Shown here piece after piece: positions 9,227 to 17,567 of a stretch of DNA of 64,000 bases. Location: NCBI GenBank assembly GCA_965224595.1, contig OZ245058.1:1736001-1800000 (forward strand), given 5' to 3'. The stretch is from Aliivibrio_A sp016764915. GTDB taxonomy: Bacteria; Pseudomonadota; Gammaproteobacteria; Enterobacterales; Vibrionaceae. A program made the position numbers and the translations under genes. Numbering within the stretch: position 1 is the first letter of the stretch; each line of letters starts with the position of its first letter. The notes under the pieces were generated by a model that saw only the letters and a list, made by a program, of their open reading frames with translations, had not been told where the DNA came from and did no database searches.

Positions 9227-10014
9227 GAAAAATAGACCTCGCTTTTAGCATTAGGCCCACTGTTGTACTCTAACTCGGTGAGTCGAAAGCCTTCTGTAGT
9301 TAGTAACGTGGCGACCATTTTTCGGTTAAATACGCTACTTGAATCATCACTTAGGTAACTTTCAACATCCATCCACTTTGCATCTTCAATCTCATCAGTA
9401 TCTTGAATGTCGATTTTCTCAGAGACAACGTTGAGTTTACAGACAAAATAGATATTAGATTTACTAAAACGATAGTTATGTTTAATTGCAAATCCAACCA
9501 ATGAATCAAATTCAGTAACAACTCCAGTTTCTTCGACCACTTCGCGCAGAATCGCCTGTGAAATGTTTTCATTTAACTCTATATGACCTCCTGGTAATTT
9601 ATAACCTAGACCAGGTTGTTTGATCTCTTTAACCAGTAATATCTGATTTTTGTCATTCAGTACCAAGGCACCTGAACCAATGCTATGAGTCGGAACAAAA
9701 GGAGCATAAGCATCCGGAGCCAACCGCAAAATCATGGTCACTTCTTGCTCTAAACAGTTGTGAAAAACAAACCCAAATCCTGCCACGATACCAACCCATG
9801 CGGCTTTATCTATAGGTAGAGTTAACCACACAAGTCGCTTTTTGAACGGTTTTAGCGATGCGAGAAGAGTGGTCAGTTCTGCAGTAAAGAGCGTTGTAGA
9901 ATTAGGCAGTTCGGCGGTGTTAATAATGACGCCATCGAAATCATCAAACTGGTGGGCAAGCAAACTAACATCCTTTTCATATATCGTAATCACTATAGTA
10001 ACCTGTAGTGACAA
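9223..10014 (-). CDS. Nudix hydrolase with NUDT6-like N-terminal domain
   Basis: Two domains are visible. Residues ~15-100 match the pre-Nudix domain of NUDT6/plant NUDX proteins (FDDFDGVIIN, KKRLVWLTLP, GFGFVFHN). Residues ~110-240 form a Nudix fold with a complete Nudix box from G143 to V165: G-x5-E149-x7-R157-E158-x2-E161-E162-x-G164. It should hydrolyse a nucleoside-diphosphate-linked compound; the substrate is unknown. The longest frame starts at a TTG (10014) without a clear ribosome-binding site. A GTG at 9993, 8 nt after AGG, is an equally good start. It forms an operon with the VanZ-like gene. Confidence 0.8.
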   Translation of the reverse strand: MSLQVTIVITIYEKDVSLLAHQFDDFDGVIINTAELPNSTTLFTAELTTLLASLKPFKKRLVWLTLPIDKAAWVGIVAGFGFVFHNCLEQEVTMILRLAPDAYAPFVPTHSIGSGALVLNDKNQILLVKEIKQPGLGYKLPGGHIELNENISQAILREVVEETGVVTEFDSLVGFAIKHNYRFSKSNIYFVCKLNVVSEKIDIQDTDEIEDAKWMDVESYLSDDSSSVFNRKMVATLLTTEGFRLTELEYNSGPNAKSEVYFS

Positions 10015-10028
10015 TATTCATAGTCTGC

Positions 10029-10235
10029 CTAATTAGAATTGCCTCTTTTTTTCATCAACCCAATGAGTAATAGAGTAATAAACAGTCCCATTGCAGGAAA
10101 GAGTACAACATCCAAATAACCGATAAAAAGAAACATTCCCAGTGCTGACAGGGCAACAACTAATAACGGAGTAAAGCAGCAAATGGCAGATATCACTGTC
10201 CCTATTGCGCCAATTTTAACCCATTGTTTACGCAT
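10029..10235 (-). CDS. merF: MerF-like mercury transport protein
   Basis: A 68-residue protein with two membrane helices. Helix 1 carries the vicinal cysteines C19-C20 in ISAICCFTPLL, and the helix 2 region is GYLDVVLFPAMGLFITLLL; both match MerF, a small inner-membrane carrier of Hg(II). Classical MerF has a second Cys pair near its C-terminus, which is missing here (it ends KKRGNSN), so metal specificity is uncertain. The start at 10235 has a GAGAGA ribosome-binding site. It overlaps the upstream GDCCVxC gene by 8 nt. No merA, merR, merT or merP is nearby. Confidence 0.75.
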   Translation of the reverse strand: MRKQWVKIGAIGTVISAICCFTPLLVVALSALGMFLFIGYLDVVLFPAMGLFITLLLIGLMKKRGNSN

Positions 10236-10437
10236 TACTATTTCTCTCAATTTGAATCGGAGGGCATGCCACATCACCAAAGGAGCAAAAAATACAGCAA
10301 TCGCCTGGGTTGGGTTTTAACAATTCTCCGCACTGGGAGCACTCATAAAAATATTGACAAAAGTCCTCAGGCATTCGCTCTTTATGTGTGTTCTGACAAG
10401 CTGGACAGGTGACGGTTGATTCTAAAATTACACTCAT
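10228..10437 (-). CDS. GDCCVxC-type Cys-rich protein (selenoprotein family, Cys form)
   Basis: A 69-residue protein with an N-terminal CPAC and internal CSQC pair that look like a zinc ribbon, then the signature GDCCIFCSFGDVACPP. This matches the small family annotated as GDCCVxC domain (seleno)proteins, often beside mer-type transporters. Here all positions are Cys and no in-frame TGA is present. The ATG has an AGG 7 nt upstream. It is the first gene of a two-gene unit with merF. It may be a metal-binding or thiol-redox partner; this is inference from context. Confidence 0.75.
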   Translation of the reverse strand: MSVILESTVTCPACQNTHKERMPEDFCQYFYECSQCGELLKPNPGDCCIFCSFGDVACPPIQIERNSNA

Positions 10438-10581
10438 TGTCGTACCTAATAATTTATGTCACTCATACGATAATAATAGTTCAGTTACAAGATGGTTTAA
10501 AATTATTAATCCGTACCTTACTTAACATGCTAAAATCGCTTTTAGACTCGATTAACTTGCAGTAAACAACAGGAACACCAC

Positions 10582-11055
10582 GTGACTAATAACGATATTT
10601 TAAGACGCATCCGCTACGCTTTTGATTACAGTGACACTAAAATGATGGCCATCTTTGCTTCAGCAGAGCAGACTGTTACACGTGAGCAGGTATGTAATTG
10701 GCTTAAAGCTGATGACCACGCTGATTATAAAAGCATGCAAGATGTAGATATGGCTAGTTTCTTAAATGGTTTAATCAATCAACTCCGTGGTAAAAAAGAG
10801 GGTCCGCAAGCGGTTCCTGAGAAAAAATTAAACAACAACATTGTTTTTATGAAATTAAAAATAGCACTAAATCTAAAGGCTGAAGATGTATTAGCCATGA
10901 TGGACAGTGCTGATTTACGTATGAGCAAACATGAACTCAGTGCCTTTTTCCGTAAAGTTGATCACAAACACTATCGTGAGTGTAAAGACCAGATTTTGAG
11001 AAACTTTTTACAGGGTTTACAGCTAAAATTCCGTCAACAATCAGACAGCGAGTAA
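10582..11055 (+). CDS. yehS: DUF1456 family protein YehS
   Basis: A 157-residue soluble protein made of two similar halves, each beginning like NNDILRRIRYAF / NNNIVFMKLKIAL and ending in a FLNGL / FLQGL block. This is the tandem DUF1456 repeat of E. coli YehS, whose function is unknown. Translation starts at GTG, supported by AGGAA 8 nt upstream. A terminator follows. Confidence 0.9.
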   Translation: MTNNDILRRIRYAFDYSDTKMMAIFASAEQTVTREQVCNWLKADDHADYKSMQDVDMASFLNGLINQLRGKKEGPQAVPEKKLNNNIVFMKLKIALNLKAEDVLAMMDSADLRMSKHELSAFFRKVDHKHYRECKDQILRNFLQGLQLKFRQQSDSE

Positions 11056-11074
11056 GATCTCAAATTTTGAATTT

Positions 11075-11100
11075 AAGGCTAGTTCCTCTAGCCTTTATTA
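11075..11100 (+). terminator. Terminator after yehS
   Basis: Stem AAGGCTAG / CTAGCCTT with loop TTCCT, followed by TTATTATCTTT. Confidence 0.7.
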
Positions 11101-11288
11101 TCTTTGTCACAAAAACCCGCCACTTAGACTTGTATTATTACTCCACTATCTCCATATCTAATTTATAAGCAAAAGATTCGAATATTTTTAAAAAGCTGTT
11201 GTCCTACTATTAGTCACTTAGACGCCTTTGTCATTTTCCGATTTACTAAGTGCACCTAAAAATGGAACAGATTGTTTAAGGAGATTCA

Positions 11289-12062
11289 ATGAATCGATTA
11301 TTGCGAGCTGCTGTATTAATGGTTTTGGTCTTTGGCCGAGGTCCAGTTCAGGCATCACCACTTCAAGAAATTAAAGACGCGGAAAGCCGTGACACTGAAA
11401 ACACTGAAACCAGTAAAAAGGATTTTCAGCACTCACTTAGCGGATTGTATGGCGTAGAGAATATACTCTCATCAGTCGAACAGCCCTATCAAGACTTTGA
11501 TGTGCTTTACTCTAAAGCCCATCAAGCTCAATTTGAATTAGAGTCATTGTGTAATTACACCGCTCTTCTATCACACACGCAACCTCACTTCTCTGGCATA
11601 AAAAGCGAACAACGCGCTAAAACTAAGATTGAGACTGAGCTTAATGGCCAAGTTAATAAAATCACCGATCTCGCCAGAGCAACCATTGTGGCTAATAACG
11701 TCAGTGATTTAATGATGGCTTACGAAAATCTCAATCGTGAATCTACCATTGTTAAGGTGAAGAATCGCTTTAAAAACCCTGGAGCATCAGGCTATCGTGA
11801 CCTGAATTTGCTGGTTAAACTGCCTAAAACAGGTCTAATTGCGGAGGTTCAACTTCATTTAGCGGACATCGCAGAGGTCAAAAGTGGCCCTGAACATGCG
11901 ATTTACGAAAAGATTCAAAACGTGGAACGTTTAGCTGTGCTTGAACAGCGAGAGTTTTCGCCCTTTGAGTTAGCCCAAATAGACAATTTGAGGAAACAAT
12001 CTCAAGCGATGTATCAGCAAGCTTGGCAGACTTATTTAACGCCCAATAGCTCAGCCGCTTAA
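11289..12062 (+). CDS. relV: RelV-like small alarmone (ppGpp) synthetase
   Basis: A 257-residue protein with only a RelA/SpoT synthetase domain (about residues 75-220), expected to make (p)ppGpp from ATP and GTP/GDP. The residues I recall as essential in Vibrio cholerae RelV (K107, D129, R132, L150, E188) occur at the same spacing as K105, D127, R130, L148 and E186, in RAKTK, ITDLARATIV and IAEVQLHL. No hydrolase or ACT/TGS domain is present. Oddly, the first 23 residues (MNRLLRAAVLMVLVFGRGPV then QAS) read like a signal peptide. A strong AAGGAG precedes the ATG. Confidence 0.85.
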   Translation: MNRLLRAAVLMVLVFGRGPVQASPLQEIKDAESRDTENTETSKKDFQHSLSGLYGVENILSSVEQPYQDFDVLYSKAHQAQFELESLCNYTALLSHTQPHFSGIKSEQRAKTKIETELNGQVNKITDLARATIVANNVSDLMMAYENLNRESTIVKVKNRFKNPGASGYRDLNLLVKLPKTGLIAEVQLHLADIAEVKSGPEHAIYEKIQNVERLAVLEQREFSPFELAQIDNLRKQSQAMYQQAWQTYLTPNSSAA

Positions 12063-12074
12063 ATCAATCTCAAT

Positions 12075-12103
12075 AACCAGCACGGTATAATACGGTGCTG
12101 GTT
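12075..12103 (+). terminator. Hairpin between relV and the kinase/regulator remnant
   Basis: A perfect 9-bp stem AACCAGCAC / GTGCTGGTT follows relV. The T-tract is poor on the plus strand. It could serve both converging units. Confidence 0.6.
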
Positions 12104-12537
12104 TAACACACCAATCCTCTCTCTAACGCAATTCTCACCAACGCAGCTGTCGACTTTACACCCAGTTTGCGTTTAATCCTCAAACGATGCGTTTCAACAG
12201 TGCGTACACTAATGCTTAAATGTCGAGCTATATTTTTATTACCATCTCCATTAGCGAGCGCTGCCAAGACATCCTCCTCCCAAGTGTAAGCAAAAAAATA
12301 ACCATCCGTTCCATAAGTCATTCGATTCAGCAGGTTAATCACCTGCCGTTTTGCTTCATTGTCATCAATGTCGGCATTTTCATATATTGGCCCAAACGAT
12401 CTTTCGGCAAGGTCAATATACTGTTTCAATTCTTGTTTGTTAGCCGCCGTTAGGTTTTCACGTAAAATGTTGGCTTCATATTCTACCAGTTGCTTCGCTT
12501 GGGTAAAAAGCAGTAGCGCAATGATACCAATAGAGCA
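12103..12537 (-). pseudogene. Remnant fusing a Cache-type sensor kinase to a LuxR response-regulator tail
   Basis: The frame is open from a TGA at 12538-12540 to the stop at 12103 and has two unrelated halves. The first ~85 codons (IGIIALLLFTQAKQLVEY, QYIDLAERSFGPIYENA, and YGTDGYFFAYTW) are the end of a membrane helix and the start of a periplasmic Cache domain, as in sensor kinases of TRAP systems. At TWEEDVLAAL it switches to the end of a LuxR-type response regulator, with a complete helix-turn-helix (NKNIARHLSISVRTVETHRL). The kinase core and receiver domain are gone, as is the kinase start codon. A TTG at 12429 could start a 108-residue product. It lies just upstream of, and divergent from, the TRAP genes it probably once controlled. 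Confidence 0.75.
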
Positions 12538-12635
12538 TCAAACTCTAGCTTACTATATTAGAGTGCGTAACATATAATTAACAAATAATAAGTATGATAC
12601 TCGCTACGGCATGATAAATATGGAGAACAACAAAC

Positions 12636-13697
12636 ATGAAAGTTACAAAAATAGGCCTATGCGCCGCCCTAATGTCTTCCACACTGATCACAGCAGGCGT
12701 ATCTGCTGCTGATAAAAAAGTGTTATTAAAAACGCCAATTGCATTTGGCAGTCACCTCCCCGCACTTGGTACACCAATAAAATGGTATGCAGAACAGATC
12801 CAAGTAACCTCTGGTGGCACCATCAAAATGAAAATTTACGAACCGGGTAAGTTAATTAGTCCAACAGAAATATTAGATGCAGTCTCTTCAGGTAAAGTTA
12901 ACTCTGGATATGCAACTGCAGGTTATTGGCAAGGAAAGCTTCCAGCGGCCGCACTTTTTTCTGCTGTCCCTTTTGGTCCTGAAGCTGGCGAATATATGGC
13001 ATGGTTATACTTTGGTAACGGATTAAAACTGTATCAAGAAATGTATGACAGCAATGGATATAATGTAAAAGTACTACCGTGTGCCATTATCTCTCCTGAA
13101 ACATCTGGCTGGTTTAAAAAACCGATTGAAAAGCCAGAAGATCTTGAAGGCCTCACCATGCGTTTCTTTGGTTTAGGTGGTGCTGTAATGGAGAAACTGG
13201 GCGTTGGTACCGTCCAACTTCCTGGCGGAGAAATATTTGGTGCACTTGAAAAAGGAGCGATTGATGCCACTGAATTTTCCCAACCAGCCATTGATCAGCG
13301 CTTAGGTTTCCACAAGATTGTTAAGTACAATTACTTCCCAGGCTGGCATCAGCAATCTACGGTATTCGAGCTCCTTATTAATAAAGATACTTGGAATGAC
13401 ATGAGTAAAAACCAACAAATAGCACTTGATGTTACATGTCGAGCAACCATGACCTACTCAATATCTGAAGGGGAATCAATGCAGTTTGATGCCATGGAAA
13501 AATTCCAAGAGAAAGGGGTTAAATTCCGCTACTGGAACGATGAGATGCTTACCCTATTTGAGAATACTTGGTTAGAAGTGGTTGAAGAGAAGAAAAAAGA
13601 GGACGCCTTCTTCAAAAAAGTTTGGGAAGACATGAGCAAGTTCCGCAGTCGCTATGACTTGTGGGAGAAAAATGCGTTCTTACCTCGCGCTAAATAA
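12636..13697 (+). CDS. dctP: TRAP transporter substrate-binding protein (DctP family)
   Basis: A 353-residue periplasmic binding protein with a signal peptide ending near GVSAAD (residues 1-25). It contains the DctP-family features FGSHLPALGTPIKWYAEQI, the conserved region GLTMRFFGLGG, and GALEKGAIDATEFSQPAIDQ. The last resembles TakP-like keto-acid binders more than the DctP C4-dicarboxylate binders, so the ligand is probably an organic acid but is not certain. It captures substrate for the DctQ/DctM membrane proteins encoded next. GGAG precedes the ATG at about 11 nt. Confidence 0.88.
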   Translation: MKVTKIGLCAALMSSTLITAGVSAADKKVLLKTPIAFGSHLPALGTPIKWYAEQIQVTSGGTIKMKIYEPGKLISPTEILDAVSSGKVNSGYATAGYWQGKLPAAALFSAVPFGPEAGEYMAWLYFGNGLKLYQEMYDSNGYNVKVLPCAIISPETSGWFKKPIEKPEDLEGLTMRFFGLGGAVMEKLGVGTVQLPGGEIFGALEKGAIDATEFSQPAIDQRLGFHKIVKYNYFPGWHQQSTVFELLINKDTWNDMSKNQQIALDVTCRATMTYSISEGESMQFDAMEKFQEKGVKFRYWNDEMLTLFENTWLEVVEEKKKEDAFFKKVWEDMSKFRSRYDLWEKNAFLPRAK

Positions 13698-13706
13698 TCT
13701 TTAATT

Positions 13707-13735
13707 AAGGCTAGTGTTCTTTGCTAGCCTTTTCT
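13707..13735 (+). terminator. Intercistronic hairpin between dctP and dctQ
   Basis: Stem AAGGCTAG / CTAGCCTT with a 9-nt loop, followed by TTCTTATCT. A partial terminator or 3'-end-stabilising hairpin here would allow more binding protein than membrane protein to be made, as is common for binding-protein transport operons. Confidence 0.6.
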
Positions 13736-13758
13736 TATCTCTGTTTCATGGAGTACAT

Positions 13759-14298
13759 ATGAAACACGTTAAGCCACTTTCTGGCTCACTACTGCTCGCG
13801 GAAAGAATAGATCAACTCATCAAAGGCAGTGCCAAAATCTTTGCTTGGGCCAATGTGATATTAATTTTGGTTATTATTACCCAAGTAATTATGCGTAAAG
13901 GGTTCTCTAATGGTCTCATCGCATTAGAAGAGCTGCAGTGGCATTTGTATGCGATTGCGGTTATGTTTGGCATCTCGTACGCTCAACTGACCAATCAACA
14001 TGTTCGCGTTGACCTTTTTCACCATAAATTCAGTGACAGAATCAAATCGATGGTAGAGATTCTGGGGTTGCTCTGTCTCGCTATGCCTTTCATTCTTACC
14101 ATCATCATTCATTCATTTGATTTTGTCTATGAAGCTTGGCGCGTCAATGAACGTTCCAGTGCACCGTCAGGTCTTCCTTATCGATGGATTATTAAGGGTG
14201 TTATTCCTGCTAGTTTCAGCCTACTGTTTTTAGCCTGTGTTACCAAAATTATTCGTGAATGGAATCACTTAAAAGGAAACGTTAATCATGGACGTTAA
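13759..14298 (+). CDS. dctQ: TRAP transporter small permease (DctQ family)
   Basis: A 179-residue membrane protein with four predicted helices and the DctQ-type segment ALEELQWHLYAIAVMFGISY, followed by QHVRVDLFHHKFSDR. The start at 13759 is chosen because GGAG lies 5 nt upstream; an upstream GTG at 13714 lies inside the intercistronic hairpin. It overlaps dctM by 11 nt, so the two membrane subunits are coupled. Confidence 0.88.
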   Translation: MKHVKPLSGSLLLAERIDQLIKGSAKIFAWANVILILVIITQVIMRKGFSNGLIALEELQWHLYAIAVMFGISYAQLTNQHVRVDLFHHKFSDRIKSMVEILGLLCLAMPFILTIIIHSFDFVYEAWRVNERSSAPSGLPYRWIIKGVIPASFSLLFLACVTKIIREWNHLKGNVNHGR

Positions 14299-15673
14299 TG
14301 AAATCCTCGTTATCCTTATGTTCTTAAGCTTTATTACCTTGTTATTTACCGGAATCCCTGTTGCTTATGTTCTCGGCGGAATAGGTATCGCTTTTGCCGG
14401 TATTGCCTATTTAACTGACCTCTATTTAGGCACATTTACAGGCTTAGATTTCAATACATTAGGTCTTATCGTAAACCGAATTTACAAAATCATGGATAAC
14501 TGGATTCTTGTTGCGCTGCCTATGTTTATTTTTATGGGAAATATGCTGGATAAATCAGGTATCGCTGAAAAATTAATGGCGTCAATGCAGCAGTTGTTTG
14601 GTCACGTTCATGGTGGCTTAGCAGTGACAGTTACTGCGATTGGTATTATTTTGGCCGCTTCAACAGGTATCATCGGCGCGTCCGTGGTGCTGTTAACCGT
14701 CATGTCTCTACCAACTATGATGCGTCAAGGTTACCACCTGCCATTAGCCCTTGGAACCATCGCTTCAGCGGGTACCCTTGGTATTTTACTTCCCCCTTCC
14801 ATCATGCTGGTCATCATGGCCGATCAACTCGGTTTATCTGTCGGTGACCTATTTATGGGGGCTGTTATTCCAGGTTTAATGCTGGGTGCTATCTACATTA
14901 TCTATATCTTGATAGTTGGCGTTGTTACGCCTAAAAAAATGCCTTTGCCAGATAATGTACAGCCCGTTGACTGGAAGATAATCTTCAATGTGTTTAAGGC
15001 AATCTTACCTACTGTTTTTCTAATTTTTACCGTGCTGGGTTCTATCTTTGCAGGTATTGCCACACCGACAGAAGCCTCCGGTGTTGGAGCTCTTGGTGCA
15101 ACGTTGTTAGCTGCATTCAACAAAAAACTTAGCTTGAAAGTGCTCAAAGAGGTGATGATGACCTCGTATGGCACAACTGCTTATATTTTCATGATATTTT
15201 TAGGGGCCACCTGTTTCGCTTTGGTTCTGAGAGAGCTTGGTGGAGATGAATTGATTGAGTCGGCTCTAACTGGTTTGCCATTTGGTTCTTATGGCACCAT
15301 CGCTATCATACTCGGTATCATTTTCATTTTAGGGTTTTTCTTAGATTGGATTGAAATTACGCTGATAGCCCTGCCGCTACTGGCACCGGTGATTGTCGGT
15401 TTAGATCTCGATATTAATGGCTATGGTGTGGTCGATAACCCATCCATTGTATGGTTCGTCATGTTAGTGGCGATGGCACTCCAAACGAGCTTTTTGACCC
15501 CTCCCGTCGGGTTTGCACTCTTCTATTTAAAAGGAGTCTGTCCTCCAGAAGTTCAACTGAAAGATATCTATCGCGGCGTAGTGCCCTTTATTATCATTCA
15601 GCTATTAGCGTTAGTCGCATTGGTATTATGGCCGCAGCTAGTACTCTGGTTACCTGCTATTGCCTATGGATAA
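14288..15673 (+). CDS. dctM: TRAP transporter large permease (DctM family)
   Basis: A 461-residue integral membrane protein with about 12 helices. Typical DctM segments are visible: ALPMFIFMGNMLDKSGIAEK, AASTGIIGASVVLLTVMSLP, GTLGILLPPSIMLVI and TSFLTPPVGFALFYLKGV. It forms the sodium- or proton-driven transport channel with DctQ. It is the last gene of the operon; an 8-bp inverted repeat lies just downstream. Confidence 0.92.
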   Translation: MDVNEILVILMFLSFITLLFTGIPVAYVLGGIGIAFAGIAYLTDLYLGTFTGLDFNTLGLIVNRIYKIMDNWILVALPMFIFMGNMLDKSGIAEKLMASMQQLFGHVHGGLAVTVTAIGIILAASTGIIGASVVLLTVMSLPTMMRQGYHLPLALGTIASAGTLGILLPPSIMLVIMADQLGLSVGDLFMGAVIPGLMLGAIYIIYILIVGVVTPKKMPLPDNVQPVDWKIIFNVFKAILPTVFLIFTVLGSIFAGIATPTEASGVGALGATLLAAFNKKLSLKVLKEVMMTSYGTTAYIFMIFLGATCFALVLRELGGDELIESALTGLPFGSYGTIAIILGIIFILGFFLDWIEITLIALPLLAPVIVGLDLDINGYGVVDNPSIVWFVMLVAMALQTSFLTPPVGFALFYLKGVCPPEVQLKDIYRGVVPFIIIQLLALVALVLWPQLVLWLPAIAYG

Positions 15674-15690
15674 CAGCTCTGTCGCTCTCT

Positions 15691-15720
15691 ATCGCGACGA
15701 TTAAGCAGTAAAGTCGCGAT
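15691..15720. repeat. Inverted repeat at the dctM/patatin convergent junction
   Basis: A perfect 8-bp inverted repeat ATCGCGAC / GTCGCGAT with a 14-nt spacer overlaps the end of the patatin-like gene. There is no T-tract on either side, so a terminator role is only possible. Confidence 0.45.
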
Positions 15721-16834
15721 AAAACTTCACAAATTTACGCCCAGCGGCCAGCCCAACTTGATAATCGTGTTCAAGATCGGTCGCTTTACTCATTAGAGCC
15801 GTTGCGACAAGAGGCTCTTCTGGAGCCAGTTGAATAACAAAACAGTCATCTGGAGGAGCCTGTAAAAATGTGGTTGTTAGCTCATACGTTTGATAGTGAA
15901 CCAGCAATTGATCAATTAATTGTGAGTCCAACTTCCCTCCAGTTAATGTGGCCAAACGAAAAAGGTCATTGCTGCCAAATAACCAGCGACCTCCTTTAAG
16001 TACCTGATTAACATCAATTTCAGCATGTTGCTGGACCATCTCTTTAATTGTCTCTTGTAAAAACCCTTGCCAACCTGTCACTATCTCATCATAACGATTG
16101 GACACTTCTGTTTGAAATCGCTTTAACGGATGCGATTCAGAATGTGCTGTCAACACCTCTTTAATAGGTGCTTCAACGGAGTCAATCGGCTCGGTTCTGA
16201 TGGTTATTATAACTCTCGCCCCTCGTCGCCAAGCCTCTTGTACGGGAATTGCCGCGGATACTCCGCCATCAATCCAGTGCTCTCCATTAATTGAAATGGG
16301 ATCAGGGTATAACATGGGAATAGCACAAGTTGCTTTTAAAACATCAATCAACGGAGGGGTAGGTTCAGTAGAAAGCAGTGGGAAGTAATTATCATGCAAT
16401 GTTTGTTCATTGGTTACCGCAGCCAAAGCGGTACGATCTGCCAAGGTAAACCTAGCCATATCAATATCAAATTTGTGAGGTGATTGATTTAGCTGACTAA
16501 ATGCCCAGTTAAGATCCATATTTTTGCTGTATCGGACATAATCAAATAAGTTAAAAAACTTCGGGTTAGCAATTATCTCTGTTAGGTACTTTTTGCTAAA
16601 ACCATGCTGGCGGCTTAAAAATGCACAAATATTCAAAGCGCCAGCTGATGTGCCAATAAAAAGAGAGAAAGGGTCAAAACTTGACTCTAAAAATGCATCA
16701 AAAACCCCAGACGTAAATATCCCACGCTGTCCTCCTCCTTGAGCAACAAGTGCAACGGAACCTTGAATGTATTTTTGACACTCAACATAATCGATCAAAC
16801 TGTTTTTGTCAGTAAACACTGCGCTTCTATTCAC
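15701..16834 (-). CDS. Patatin-like phospholipase
   Basis: About 377 residues. The catalytic signatures are complete: oxyanion-hole QGGGQRG near residue 35, nucleophile GTSAG (Ser near residue 63) and the DGGVSAAIPV block carrying the catalytic Asp. It should be a Ser/Asp-dyad lipid acyl hydrolase. No signal peptide is seen, so it is probably cytoplasmic or membrane-associated. Two GTG codons compete as start: 16834 has GAGG 5 nt upstream, while the one at 16840 overlaps that site, so I prefer 16834. It is divergent from the outer-membrane barrel gene. Confidence 0.85.
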   Translation of the reverse strand: MNRSAVFTDKNSLIDYVECQKYIQGSVALVAQGGGQRGIFTSGVFDAFLESSFDPFSLFIGTSAGALNICAFLSRQHGFSKKYLTEIIANPKFFNLFDYVRYSKNMDLNWAFSQLNQSPHKFDIDMARFTLADRTALAAVTNEQTLHDNYFPLLSTEPTPPLIDVLKATCAIPMLYPDPISINGEHWIDGGVSAAIPVQEAWRRGARVIITIRTEPIDSVEAPIKEVLTAHSESHPLKRFQTEVSNRYDEIVTGWQGFLQETIKEMVQQHAEIDVNQVLKGGRWLFGSNDLFRLATLTGGKLDSQLIDQLLVHYQTYELTTTFLQAPPDDCFVIQLAPEEPLVATALMSKATDLEHDYQVGLAAGRKFVKFYRDFTA

Positions 16835-16985
16835 TTGCACCTCAGCAGAACATTGATCAAAATATAATGTAAAATGTCATGAACACTTTATTGTGATTAC
16901 GTTTAACTCTTTATATACTGTTAACTATCTAACGGTAACTCTTCTATTGATTTTAGTCGAAAATTCAATATATAAGGAACATTTA

Positions 16986-17567
16986 ATGAAGATTTCTCTT
17001 CAGTTAATCACTCTTTTGTTACTCTCTAGCCCAGCGCACGCGAACAATTATATTACTCCGATGATTGGTTACTCTTTTGGCGGAAACGTAAGTGATACGC
17101 AAGATGTTAACTATCAGGTCAAAGCCAATCCCAATTTGGCCATCACCGTTGAGACCGACTTAGATAAAGGACGTATCGGTGCTTTCTACAGCTTACAACA
17201 GACCGATATTAAAAAAACCAGCAATGACCTAGCTATAAACTACCTTCATTTTCAAAGTGCACTTAACTTCCCTTTAAATTCAAAACTTAGCTCATTTTTT
17301 GGTTTAAGTGTTGGTGGAACTTACATCAAGGCTGACTGGGTAGATAAGGACCTCTCTTTCTCTGCGGGCGCATTTACTGGTATTCGTTACCAATTTAGTG
17401 ACAATGCTTCCCTACATGCGGAAGGCCGTTGGCTAGCAAGCTCTGTCGATAGTGATTTCTCTGCTATCTGCCAAGGCAGCCCTGAGAGTACTCAGTGCAA
17501 ATTCAAATTTGAAGGCGATTGGTTACATCAAGGGCAAGCAAACCTAGGCATTACCTTTATCTTTTAA
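16986..17567 (+). CDS. Small outer-membrane beta-barrel protein
   Basis: A 193-residue protein with a signal peptide (MKISLQLITLLLLSSPAHAN). Alternating hydrophobic/polar strands follow (NYITPMIGYSFGG, GRIGAFYSLQQTD, LHAEGRWLASSV) and it ends in an aromatic-terminated strand (QANLGITFIF), as needed for Bam-dependent outer-membrane insertion. This fits an eight-stranded OmpW/OmpX-like barrel; no specific family is certain. The start at 16986 is chosen for AAGGA 8 nt upstream and the immediate signal peptide. Two Cys residues near the end (CQGSPESTQC) may form a loop disulfide. Confidence 0.75.
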   Translation: MKISLQLITLLLLSSPAHANNYITPMIGYSFGGNVSDTQDVNYQVKANPNLAITVETDLDKGRIGAFYSLQQTDIKKTSNDLAINYLHFQSALNFPLNSKLSSFFGLSVGGTYIKADWVDKDLSFSAGAFTGIRYQFSDNASLHAEGRWLASSVDSDFSAICQGSPESTQCKFKFEGDWLHQGQANLGITFIF

